Source: an uncultured Gemmatimonadota bacterium
Lineage (GTDB): Bacteria > Gemmatimonadota > Gemmatimonadetes > Gemmatimonadales > Gemmatimonadaceae
Direction: 5' to 3'
Length of the DNA stretch: 13,806 nucleotides
Assembly (NCBI GenBank): GCA_946887155.1
Contig: CAMPKM010000030.1
Coordinates: 1 to 13,806, forward strand
The notes beneath the pieces were generated by a model. It saw only the letters and a list, made by a program, of their open reading frames with translations. It had not been told where the DNA came from and made no database searches. Made by a program: the position numbers and the translations under genes. Below, one piece after another: positions 6,096 through 12,750 of the stretch; within the stretch, counting starts at the first letter, position 1; every line of letters starts with the position of its first letter.

Positions 6096-8102
6096 ATGTG
6101 GCGAATCGCGTTGTATACGCTCGCGCTTGGCGTGTTCGCGTTGGCGTGCGATTCGGACCCCGCCGACCCCATCGACGGCGCCGTTGAATCGCTGGAGGTG
6201 ACACCAGCAACCGCGTGGCTGGTCAGCGGGTCCTCCCTGCAACTGGACGCGGTGGCTCGAGACGCCCATGGCACCGTGACCAACGTGCTGGTGCAATGGA
6301 CTTCGACGAACTCGTCGGTCGCCAGCGTGTCGGAAGCCGGCGTGGTAACGGCACACACGCAGGGCAACGCCGCAATTCACGCCGACGCCGGAGGTATTCG
6401 CACCTCGAGTGCCGTCACGGTGACGGCGGCGACACCACTCGTGTCGTGGAGCATCGAGAAGGAGGGCATCACCGACGCATCGGTGCTGGGTGTCTGGGCA
6501 GACGCCGAGTCGCCGCTCGCAATCGTGGCCGGCCAGAATGGCCAGCTCATGGAATCGTCAGGCAGCGGGTGGACGCTCGTGCAACTGCCGACCGAAGAGT
6601 CGCTGACCGGGGTGTGGGGCTCGAGCGCGACCAACGTGTTCGCCGTTGGAACGGGCGGCGTGATTTTCAGGCGTACGGCGGAAGGCTGGAACCGGATCAC
6701 GAGTCCCACGACAAACGCCCTGCTCGAGGTCTGGGGGCGTTCCGAAAACGAGATCTACGCGATCGGGGTCAGTGGCACGGTGCTCCGGTGGAACGGAAGT
6801 TCCTGGAGCGTGATGAACGAAGACACGCCGTGGGAGCTGTGGGGAATCTGGGGCGCGGCATCCGACGATCTCTGGGCCATTGGGCAGAACGGCGTCATCG
6901 TCCACTTCGACGGGACGGAATGGGCGCAATACGCGCCGCTGACGGACCAGCTCATACTCGGCATCTGGGGTTCGAGCGCCAACGACATCTGGGCTGTCGG
7001 TATCAACGGCCTCATTCTGCATTACGACGGCACCGAATGGGCCTTCGGGCCACAGGTCACGCAGACGAACCTGTTCGCGATCTGGGGACGTGGAGCGGGT
7101 GATGCCTATGCTGTGGGTAACAAGGGCCAGATCATTCGCCTGACGGGCACAACGTGGGCACCGGTGCAGAACGTCCGCTCAGGCCAGAACCTGCGCGGTC
7201 TCTGGGGCGACAACGCCGGCCTCATCGTGACGGCAGGATGGGATGGCACGGTCCTGCGCGGGTCCGGCAACTCATGGGTCACGGAGACGACATCACCGGC
7301 GCTGCTCACCGTCTGGGGAGTAGCAGGTGGTCCGGTGTGGGCCGCAGGCGCGGGCGGCGCGCTTTTTCGCCGAACGGTCACGGGCTGGTCGCAAGAGCCT
7401 GCGCCGCCGAGTCATCCGTTGTACGGGGTGCATGGCAGCAGTGCGAACAACGTGTACGTGGTGGGAGACACGGGAACAATCCTTCACTACGACGGCAGTA
7501 CGTGGAGCCAACAGCAAAGTCCATTTGGTGGCCTGTTGCGGTCGGTGTGGGTGGCGGGTCCCGACCTGGCGTACATCGTTGGTGAAGGCGGCACGATCCT
7601 GATCTCGACGCCGACGGGATGGGGAGCGATGGCGAGCGGCACTACCGCATTCCTGCGACACGTCTGGGGACTTTCTCCCGGCAACGTCTACGCGGTCGGG
7701 GACGAGGGGCTCGTGTTGAAGTTCGATGGCAGCCGCTGGACTTCCATGACGACGCCAACGACGCTGTTGCTGCGCGCGATCTGGGGTTCGGCACCTAACG
7801 ACTTGTTCATCGTGGGAGAGGCCGGCACCATCCTGAGGTACGACGGTGTGCGGTGGTACGAAATGGACAGCCCGACGACCGTCGCGTTACGCAGCGTCTG
7901 GGGGACCGGCCCGACCGATGTGTATGCGGCCGGTGACGAGGGGGTGTTGCTCCACTTTGACGGCGCAGCGTGGACGCCGGTGCCGTCGCCGACGGATCGG
8001 CTGTTGATCCAGCTCTGGGGAGCGCCAGGTGACGCCGACGTTTTTGCCGTTGGGGTGGTTACAACGATCCTCAACGGGAGCAATGGACTCAGACTCGATT
8101 GA
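6096..8102 (+). CDS. Lipoprotein with Ig-like (BIG2-type) domain and 14 beta-propeller repeats
   Basis: 668 residues. MWRIALYTLALGVFALAC is a lipoprotein signal peptide with Cys18 as the lipid-modified residue, which is why ATG 6096 is preferred over the TTG at 6042 overlapping the thyX stop. Residues about 30-108 form a bacterial Ig-like domain (VTPATAW, VQWTSTNSSVASVSEAGVVTA). From about 125 to the end there are 14 repeats of 37-40 residues with the pattern L-x-x-V/I-W-G-x-x-x-x-D/N-x-x-A-V-G-x-x-G-x-I-L-H-Y-D-G-x-x-W. These should fold as propeller blades, either two seven-bladed propellers or one large ring. Blade 14 lacks the outer DG..W strand, and the segment SWSIEKEGITD just before blade 1 looks like that missing strand, suggesting circular closure. 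Probably a surface or periplasmic binding or scaffold protein; no catalytic motif is visible and the ligand is unknown. Confidence 0.9.
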   Translation: MWRIALYTLALGVFALACDSDPADPIDGAVESLEVTPATAWLVSGSSLQLDAVARDAHGTVTNVLVQWTSTNSSVASVSEAGVVTAHTQGNAAIHADAGGIRTSSAVTVTAATPLVSWSIEKEGITDASVLGVWADAESPLAIVAGQNGQLMESSGSGWTLVQLPTEESLTGVWGSSATNVFAVGTGGVIFRRTAEGWNRITSPTTNALLEVWGRSENEIYAIGVSGTVLRWNGSSWSVMNEDTPWELWGIWGAASDDLWAIGQNGVIVHFDGTEWAQYAPLTDQLILGIWGSSANDIWAVGINGLILHYDGTEWAFGPQVTQTNLFAIWGRGAGDAYAVGNKGQIIRLTGTTWAPVQNVRSGQNLRGLWGDNAGLIVTAGWDGTVLRGSGNSWVTETTSPALLTVWGVAGGPVWAAGAGGALFRRTVTGWSQEPAPPSHPLYGVHGSSANNVYVVGDTGTILHYDGSTWSQQQSPFGGLLRSVWVAGPDLAYIVGEGGTILISTPTGWGAMASGTTAFLRHVWGLSPGNVYAVGDEGLVLKFDGSRWTSMTTPTTLLLRAIWGSAPNDLFIVGEAGTILRYDGVRWYEMDSPTTVALRSVWGTGPTDVYAAGDEGVLLHFDGAAWTPVPSPTDRLLIQLWGAPGDADVFAVGVVTTILNGSNGLRLD

Positions 8103-8146
8103 CTTGACCTGCCGCTCCTCCATCAATCGAGTCTGACCCATTGCTC
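8078..8146. repeat. GTCAGAC-core palindromic element overlapping two convergent gene ends
   Basis: The left arm 8078-8102 and the right arm 8123-8146 form a stem of about 23 pairs with one bulge and one mismatch around a 20-base loop. The left arm encodes the last eight codons, stop included, of the lipoprotein gene; the right arm ends on the last base of the EF-G-like gene's stop codon. Read on the appropriate strand, the right arm contains gggtcagac, the core shared with the other two elements. There is no T-run, so terminator function is less certain than for the others. Confidence 0.8.
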
Positions 8147-10254
8147 TATTCTTCGACGACCTCCTCTTTCCGTTCCTTGGCGTAGTCGTCGATCACCTTG
8201 TTCGCGGCTTCGGGTGGCATCTGCTCATAGCCGTGGAACTTTCGCGTGAACGTGCCGCGACCATGCGTCATGGAGCTCAGGTCGGTCGCGTAGAGATGCA
8301 GTTCCGCCTGCGGCGCATAGGCCTTGACTACCGTGCCGCTCCCATTCCCGGACTCCGTCCCCAGGATCTGGCCGCGCCGCGATGACAGGTTGCCCATGAC
8401 GTCGCCGAGGTACTCGTCAGGCGTCGTTATGGTGACCTCGTCGATCGGCTCGAGCAACACCGGCTTGCACTTGGGCGCCACGCTCTTGAACGCCTGGATC
8501 CCGGCCATCTTGAACGACATCTCGTTCGAGTCCACCGAGTGATACGAGCCATCGTAGACCTCGACCTCGAAGTCGACCATTGGGTAGCCGGCGAGCACTC
8601 CGCGTACGGCCGATTCCTGGATGCCCTTGTCGACCGCGGGAATGAACTTCGAGGGAATCGCGCCGCCGACGATGCGATCGACGAACTTGTAGCCTGAACC
8701 ACGGGGCAGCGCCTTCATGCGCACCCAGCAATCGCCGAACTGGCCGCGGCCGCCCGTCTGCTTCTTGTGCCTTCCCTGCCCTTCGCCCTTCCCCACCAGC
8801 GTCTCTCGATAGGCAATGCGAGGGCGGCCAAGGTCAGCCGACACCCCGAACTTCCGTTTGAGGCGCGCCATCGCCACTTCGACATGCCGCTCCCCAAGTC
8901 CGGCGATGATGGTCTGGTGCGTCTCGGCGTTGTAGTGCGTGCCGAACGTCGGGTCCTCGTCATGCAGCCGGTGCAACCCGAACTGCAGTTTTTCCTCGTC
9001 GTGCCGCGCGGTGGCGTGGACAGCAAACTCCGCCACCGACTCCGGGAACTGGATCTGCGGCAGCCGAACCGGATGTTCGCGGGTGGACAGCGTGTCGTTG
9101 GTGTGCGTGTTGCGGAGCTTGGCCACGCAGCCGATGTCGCCAGCGCATAACGCGGGGACCTCGACGCGATCCTTGCCCTGGGAGATCGACAGGTGACCGA
9201 GTTTCTCGACGCCGTCGCGCGTCGCGTTGAAGACCTCCTGGCCGTTCGTCACGCGACCGGAAAAGATCCGGAAGAACGACACGTCGCCGATATGCGGCTC
9301 GGAATGCGTCTTGAACACGAGCGCCGCGAACGGATTGGTGTCGACGGCGTGGATCTCGACGGTCTTGCTGCCTTCGGCACCCTTGAAGGCATGGATTTCC
9401 TCCATCTCGAACGCCGACGGCATGAGCTGCACGACTTCCGTCAGCAGCGCCGTGATGCCGATCATGTGGTCCGCGGACACGCAGAAGAGCGGGAAGAGGT
9501 CGCCGCGCTTCATCGCCTCCTTCATGCCGTGGATGGCTTCGTCGCGGCCGATCTCGCCGCCTTCGAGGTAGCGCTCGAGCATGGCGTCGTCGGTCGCCGA
9601 AATCGCCTCGATCAGTTCCTGGTAGAAGCGCTGGAAGTTGTCGCGCTCCTCATCGGGGATTTCCGTTTCCTCGTACTCGCCGGTCCGCGAGCCCGCCTTG
9701 TACACGTACGCCTTGCGCGTGAACAGGTTGATGACGCCGCGGAACCCGGGACCGGCACCGATGGGGATTTCGACCGGAATCACCTTGGACGTCAACCGAT
9801 CCTTGATCTGCTGATAGCTGCGCTCGAAGTCGGCGTGTTCCTTGTCCATGAGGCTGACCACAAACAGCACCGGATCGTTCGAGTTCATCGCCGCCTTGAA
9901 CATCTTTTCCGTTCCGACTTCGACGCCCGCAGTGGCTGAGACGAGGCAAAGGGCGCCGTCAGCGGCGGCCAGCCCCGCCATGGCGTCGCCCTGGAAGTCG
10001 AGGTATCCGGGCGTGTCGATGAGGTTGACCTTCACGTCCTGCCACTCGGCGTACGCGCAGGAGACGTTGATCGAATAGCCGCGCTCGATTTCTTCCGGCG
10101 TGTGGTCAGTGAGCGCGGTTCCGTCCTTGATGCTGCCATGCCGTTTACTGGATCCGGACACGAAGGCCAGCGCATCGACGAGTGTCGTCTTTCCGCTGGC
10201 CCCGTGTCCGACTACAGCCACATTTCGAATGTCCTCCGCCTTGTACTCCTTCAT
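8146..10254 (-). CDS. fusA: Elongation factor G-like translational GTPase (FusA2 type)
   Basis: 702 residues with the five-domain EF-G layout. P-loop GHGASGKT is at 16-23, a modified switch I region ERGYSINVS at 57-65, DTPGYLDF at 80-87 and the G5-like SAD late in the GTPase domain. The domain IV segment HKKQTGGRGQFGDC and the tip SYHSVDSNEMSFKMA are intact, as is the C-terminal HGRGTFTRKFHGYEQMP. The P-loop sequence, Tyr in place of the catalytic His in DTPGH, and the HKKQTGGRGQFGD segment place it with the EF-G-like proteins (FusA2 type) rather than the housekeeping translocase, which should be encoded elsewhere with the str operon. G4 (normally NKxD) reads SLMD at 134-137, a notable loss. 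Start ATG 10254 is preceded by GGAG 11 bases upstream. The exact role of this branch is unsettled; a mycobacterial relative is reported to bind GTP without normal translocase activity. Confidence 0.92.
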   Translation of the reverse strand: MKEYKAEDIRNVAVVGHGASGKTTLVDALAFVSGSSKRHGSIKDGTALTDHTPEEIERGYSINVSCAYAEWQDVKVNLIDTPGYLDFQGDAMAGLAAADGALCLVSATAGVEVGTEKMFKAAMNSNDPVLFVVSLMDKEHADFERSYQQIKDRLTSKVIPVEIPIGAGPGFRGVINLFTRKAYVYKAGSRTGEYEETEIPDEERDNFQRFYQELIEAISATDDAMLERYLEGGEIGRDEAIHGMKEAMKRGDLFPLFCVSADHMIGITALLTEVVQLMPSAFEMEEIHAFKGAEGSKTVEIHAVDTNPFAALVFKTHSEPHIGDVSFFRIFSGRVTNGQEVFNATRDGVEKLGHLSISQGKDRVEVPALCAGDIGCVAKLRNTHTNDTLSTREHPVRLPQIQFPESVAEFAVHATARHDEEKLQFGLHRLHDEDPTFGTHYNAETHQTIIAGLGERHVEVAMARLKRKFGVSADLGRPRIAYRETLVGKGEGQGRHKKQTGGRGQFGDCWVRMKALPRGSGYKFVDRIVGGAIPSKFIPAVDKGIQESAVRGVLAGYPMVDFEVEVYDGSYHSVDSNEMSFKMAGIQAFKSVAPKCKPVLLEPIDEVTITTPDEYLGDVMGNLSSRRGQILGTESGNGSGTVVKAYAPQAELHLYATDLSSMTHGRGTFTRKFHGYEQMPPEAANKVIDDYAKERKEEVVEE

Positions 10255-10346
10255 AGCACTTCGATCTCCGTTGAGGACGATGGTCTTTGGGTAGGCTGGC
10301 CCCTGTATCCTGACCCGTCAAGTGCGACGGTAACGGGCTTAGCCGG

Positions 10347-10396
10347 AAAAGGGGTCAGACACCATTTCGCGAGCGGAATGGTGTCTGACCCCTTTT
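10347..10396. repeat. GTCAGAC-core palindromic element (perfect 20-bp stem)
   Basis: The left arm aaaaggggtcagacaccatt (10347-10366) pairs perfectly with 10377-10396 around a 10-base loop that can itself close further (cgc with gcg). Flanking A-runs and T-runs give terminator character on both strands. It lies between the 5' end of the EF-G-like gene and the separate terminator of the upstream minus-strand gene, and shares ggggtcagac with the element at 3918-3957. Confidence 0.88.
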
Positions 10397-10403
10397 TGCC
10401 ATG

Positions 10404-10441
10404 AAAAAACCCGGGGCCCGCAAACCATCGCGGGCCCCGGG
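10404..10441 (-). terminator. Rho-independent terminator of the 10470-11009 gene
   Basis: On the minus strand a perfect 12-base-pair stem (10441-10430 with 10421-10410, cccggggcccgc) encloses an 8-base loop and is followed by six T residues (10409-10404). It begins 28 bases after the stop codon of the minus-strand gene. Confidence 0.92.
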
Positions 10442-10469
10442 CAATTCGGACGAAAGAAGTTCGGTCTCG

Positions 10470-11009
10470 TCAGTCTCCGTCGTTGTCGAAGGTGAATCCG
10501 TCGGTCTGCCGGTAGCGCTCGAGGAGCGAATCGACCCTTGCTCCTGCGCCCGCCAGCGGCGTCACGTTCGAGGTGAGGGTGAAACTGATTGCCCGTCGCG
10601 CACCTTCGGGCCAGTCTGGCATCGATAGCCCGGCAACGAGCCGGCGGATGGTTGTCCCGCATTCATGCAGCAACTGATTCGCCGTTTCCCGGATGACGGT
10701 GGGCGCAATCGAGAGATCACGCGTGACGAGTTGACCCGTCTGGTCATCGCGCCACGCTGCGTCGCCGATTGCCCCACGCTCCGGCCAAAGCCCGAGGTGG
10801 CGAATGACGTCCGAGCGATCCATGGTTTCTCGCCTTGACTCCATTGCGGCCGCCAACGCCATGGCCAGCGATTCTGAAGTAGCTTCGCCGTAAAGCGTTA
10901 CCACTTCTCGCGTGGGCCTTTCGGAATTGAGCGGACTCGGTACGGAGTTCACGTGCGCGAGAACGGTGGAGTGTTCGGACAATTCCTCGAGCATCACGAG
11001 GACATCCAT
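10470..11009 (-). CDS. Unrecognised soluble protein
   Basis: 179 residues from ATG 11009, chosen because AAAGGGGG (minus strand, 11026-11019) lies 9 bases upstream; an in-frame ATG at 11081 would add 24 residues of poorer quality. The sequence is soluble, without signal peptide or membrane helix, and opens with an acidic helix MDVLVMLEELSEH. It contains VTLYGEATSESLAMALAAAMESRR and ends in an acidic tail DGFTFDNDGD. I recognise no family. The gene has its own terminator. A separate reading frame upstream (11193 down to about 11020) has a good ribosome binding site and would join this one after a one-base shift at the G5 run, so the gene may be longer and frameshifted. Coding is likely; function unknown. 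Confidence 0.65.
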   Translation of the reverse strand: MDVLVMLEELSEHSTVLAHVNSVPSPLNSERPTREVVTLYGEATSESLAMALAAAMESRRETMDRSDVIRHLGLWPERGAIGDAAWRDDQTGQLVTRDLSIAPTVIRETANQLLHECGTTIRRLVAGLSMPDWPEGARRAISFTLTSNVTPLAGAGARVDSLLERYRQTDGFTFDNDGD

Positions 11010-11019
11010 GTACTCCAAC

Positions 11020-11193
11020 CCCCTTTGTGTGATGGTCCGTTGATTCGGGATGCATGCGACGTGCCGTGGTGCCCATCGCATCTCTCACGAATTCAGACAC
11101 TCCTGTCTGGGTAGACCCTTCCAGCACGTGTTTGGACACAAACCGGGTTGTCTCGTTCCCGTCGTGTGAAGGCGACGGTGCGTCGTAATGCAT
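11020..11193 (-). other. Possible 5' part of the neighbouring gene in a shifted frame
   Basis: ATG 11193 is preceded by AAAGG at a suitable distance and opens a protein-like stretch of 58 residues (MHYDAPSPSHDG ... STDHHTKG) that runs into the G5 run at 11023-11019. Beyond that point its own frame becomes shadow-like antisense of the real gene, whereas skipping one base joins it to LEYMDVLVML of the downstream frame. It may be the true N-terminus behind a frameshift, a leader peptide, or nothing. Confidence 0.3.
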
Positions 11194-11326
11194 CCTTAAC
11201 CTTTCAGGATCAGTCTTGACGGATTGGGAGCGGATTGGCGCGGCAGGTCATGAGAACCAAGTCTCCGCGAATTTTGGCGAATCAGCGCGGAGCGGGAGGT
11301 GCGACCTGCTCAGACCAGCGTTCGAA
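11082..11326. other. Intergenic region between two minus-strand genes
   Basis: Apart from the possible frameshifted 5' segment (11020-11193), I see only a weak 7-bp inverted repeat (ctccgcg near 11263 with cgcggag near 11288) without a T-run. No RNA gene or clear promoter is visible. Confidence 0.4.
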
Positions 11327-11821
11327 TCAGCGGGGTTGGTTGAATGCGCGTGCACTCAAAAGGCTGAGGGCCATCAGGGCGACGCAGAGCGCCACCTGGG
11401 CTCCGGGTAGTGAGGCGAATCGTACCGCGCCAAATGACGAGGGAAGCACGCTTCTGGCGAGGACCGCGGCGAGCACACTCACCACGATGGCGAGGACGAT
11501 GGCGGTACCGGCCGTTCGCTTCGTCGAGAGCATCGCGAAGACGATTCCCCATACGATCATCCATGCCGCGTGCGTGAGAAACCCGGTAACCAGCCGTAAG
11601 CCAGCCGGCACTCCAAGGCCGAGGCTGCTGAGAACTTCGAAACCCAGGTTCGCGAAAGGCGCCGACCAGTCACCGTGACGCACCCCAAAACCGATGACGG
11701 CACCGGCCGTCGCGGCGGCGGCAATCAGACCGCCTCGCACACCGATGCTCATGCGCGACGCATTCCGGCCGGTCGCGCCCTCGAACATCGATTCGTACGC
11801 GTCATGCGCGTGATTAACCAT
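11327..11821 (-). CDS. Small four-helix membrane protein, unknown function
   Basis: 164 residues from ATG 11821; the frame extends further upstream, but only through a GTG that overlaps the divergent response regulator start, so the ATG is preferred despite a weak ribosome binding site. A short polar N-terminus (1-26) precedes hydrophobic segments at about 27-48, 77-98, 104-124 and 139-157, separated by short loops; KR at 101-102 marks a likely cytoplasmic turn. It is rich in Ala, Gly and Val with no polar residue pattern suggesting a transporter. No family is recognised. It is divergent from the response regulator with 74 bases between start codons, so the two may share a regulatory region; whether it is a regulon member is inference. 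Confidence 0.72.
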   Translation of the reverse strand: MVNHAHDAYESMFEGATGRNASRMSIGVRGGLIAAAATAGAVIGFGVRHGDWSAPFANLGFEVLSSLGLGVPAGLRLVTGFLTHAAWMIVWGIVFAMLSTKRTAGTAIVLAIVVSVLAAVLARSVLPSSFGAVRFASLPGAQVALCVALMALSLLSARAFNQPR

Positions 11822-11860
11822 TTCTGGTAACGCTCTCTCGTAAAAAACGGCTCGGGGCGG

Positions 11861-11889
11861 TTGTCGCGGACGTTGATCCTTTCGATAAT
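11861..11889 (+). promoter_or_regulatory. Candidate promoter of the response regulator (leaderless start)
   Basis: TTGTCG at 11861-11866 and GATAAT at 11884-11889 are separated by exactly 17 bases (4 of 6 and 5 of 6 matches to the sigma70 consensus). The expected transcription start is at or next to the A of ATG 11896, and no ribosome binding site is present. The overlapping minus-strand hexamer tattat (11890-11885) could serve as a -10 for the divergent membrane protein gene. Confidence 0.6.
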
Positions 11890-11895
11890 AGGCGC

Positions 11896-12594
11896 ATGAC
11901 AGCACTCGAACCGTTTCGCACAGCGCGTATCCTCGTGGTCGAAGATGCGCCGGACGTACTCAACGTCCTGGAACGCACTCTTTCCGACAACGGCTATAGT
12001 GTAAGCACTGCCGTCGACGGAGAGGCAGGACTTGCAGCCGCCATCGACAAGACGCCCGACCTGCTCATCCTCGACATCGGGCTCCCGCTGAAGGATGGCT
12101 ACCAGGTAGCGCGCGAGCTGCGGTCGCGTGCGTACACGGCGCCGGTGCTGATGCTCACGGCACGCGACACGGTGTCGGACAAGGTCGAGGGACTCGACGC
12201 CGGTGCCGATGATTATCTCGCGAAGCCGTTCAGTTACGACGAATTGCTGGCGAGGGTGCGGGCGCTGCTGCGGCGGTCTGCCTTGCGAGCGGACCAGGCG
12301 ATGCTGAAGGTCGGTGACCTCATCATCGATCCTTTCTCACGCGACGTGAGGCGTGGTAACCGGGAGATCACGCTGACGCAGAAGGAATACGCGCTGCTCG
12401 AATACCTGGCTCGGCACGCCGGTCGCGCAGTGACGCGCGAGCAGATCTCGCAGCAGGTCTGGAAGCAGGATTTCGATCCCACCACGAACATCGTGGACGT
12501 GTACATCAACTACGTCCGCAAGAAAGTGGACGTCGATGGTGAGACGCCGCTGGTTCAGACGGTCCGGGGAGTGGGGTATATGCTGCAGGGGTAA
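11896..12594 (+). CDS. OmpR/PhoB-family response regulator
   Basis: 232 residues, standard length. The receiver domain (about 10-125) has the acidic pocket Glu16-Asp17, phosphoacceptor Asp60 in LLILDIGLPLKDGY, switch Thr88 in LMLTARD and Lys110 in the AKPF motif. All residues needed for phosphorylation are present. The C-terminal winged-helix DNA-binding domain (about 138-231) contains LTQKEYALLEYLARHAGRAV and ends VDVYINYVRKKV...VQTVRGVGYML, typical of the OmpR/PhoB class. It would be phosphorylated by a sensor histidine kinase and control target promoters, but no kinase gene is adjacent (the next gene is DUF1800), so it is an orphan in this window. The ATG lacks a ribosome binding site but sits where a well-spaced promoter would start transcription. 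Confidence 0.95.
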   Translation: MTALEPFRTARILVVEDAPDVLNVLERTLSDNGYSVSTAVDGEAGLAAAIDKTPDLLILDIGLPLKDGYQVARELRSRAYTAPVLMLTARDTVSDKVEGLDAGADDYLAKPFSYDELLARVRALLRRSALRADQAMLKVGDLIIDPFSRDVRRGNREITLTQKEYALLEYLARHAGRAVTREQISQQVWKQDFDPTTNIVDVYINYVRKKVDVDGETPLVQTVRGVGYMLQG

Positions 12595-12600
12595 GACCTA

Positions 12601-12660
12601 CTGGTATTGGTTATTGGTTATTTGAACGGGTACAGGTACTGGGGTCGGTACGGATACCGC
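12601..12660 (+). repeat. Short tandem and palindromic repeats after the response regulator
   Basis: attggtt is repeated 2.4 times at 12606-12622 in an AT-rich patch, followed by three ggtac motifs and the palindrome cggtacggataccg (12646-12659). The rest of the gap to 12750 has an imperfect hairpin near 12709-12732 without a T-run. No gene is visible in 12595-12750. Confidence 0.6.
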
Positions 12661-12750
12661 TGCCGCCCCTCCTGCTGAAGCTGGGCTCATTGCGGCATTA
12701 ACGGGTACCTCTGGCTGGGCGTCTTCCCAGAGCACAGACGGAGGAACTCG

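Noticed and set aside
5595..6380. 261-codon minus-strand frame across the thyX end and the lipoprotein start
   Set aside because: It covers two convincing plus-strand genes and a terminator; its translation is rich in Ser and Arg and not family-like.
8960..9150. Small frames on either strand inside the EF-G-like gene
   Set aside because: All are nested shadows of a long, continuous, motif-bearing gene.
9193..9939. 248-codon plus-strand frame
   Set aside because: Antisense shadow of the EF-G-like gene with low-complexity charged composition and no recognisable motif.
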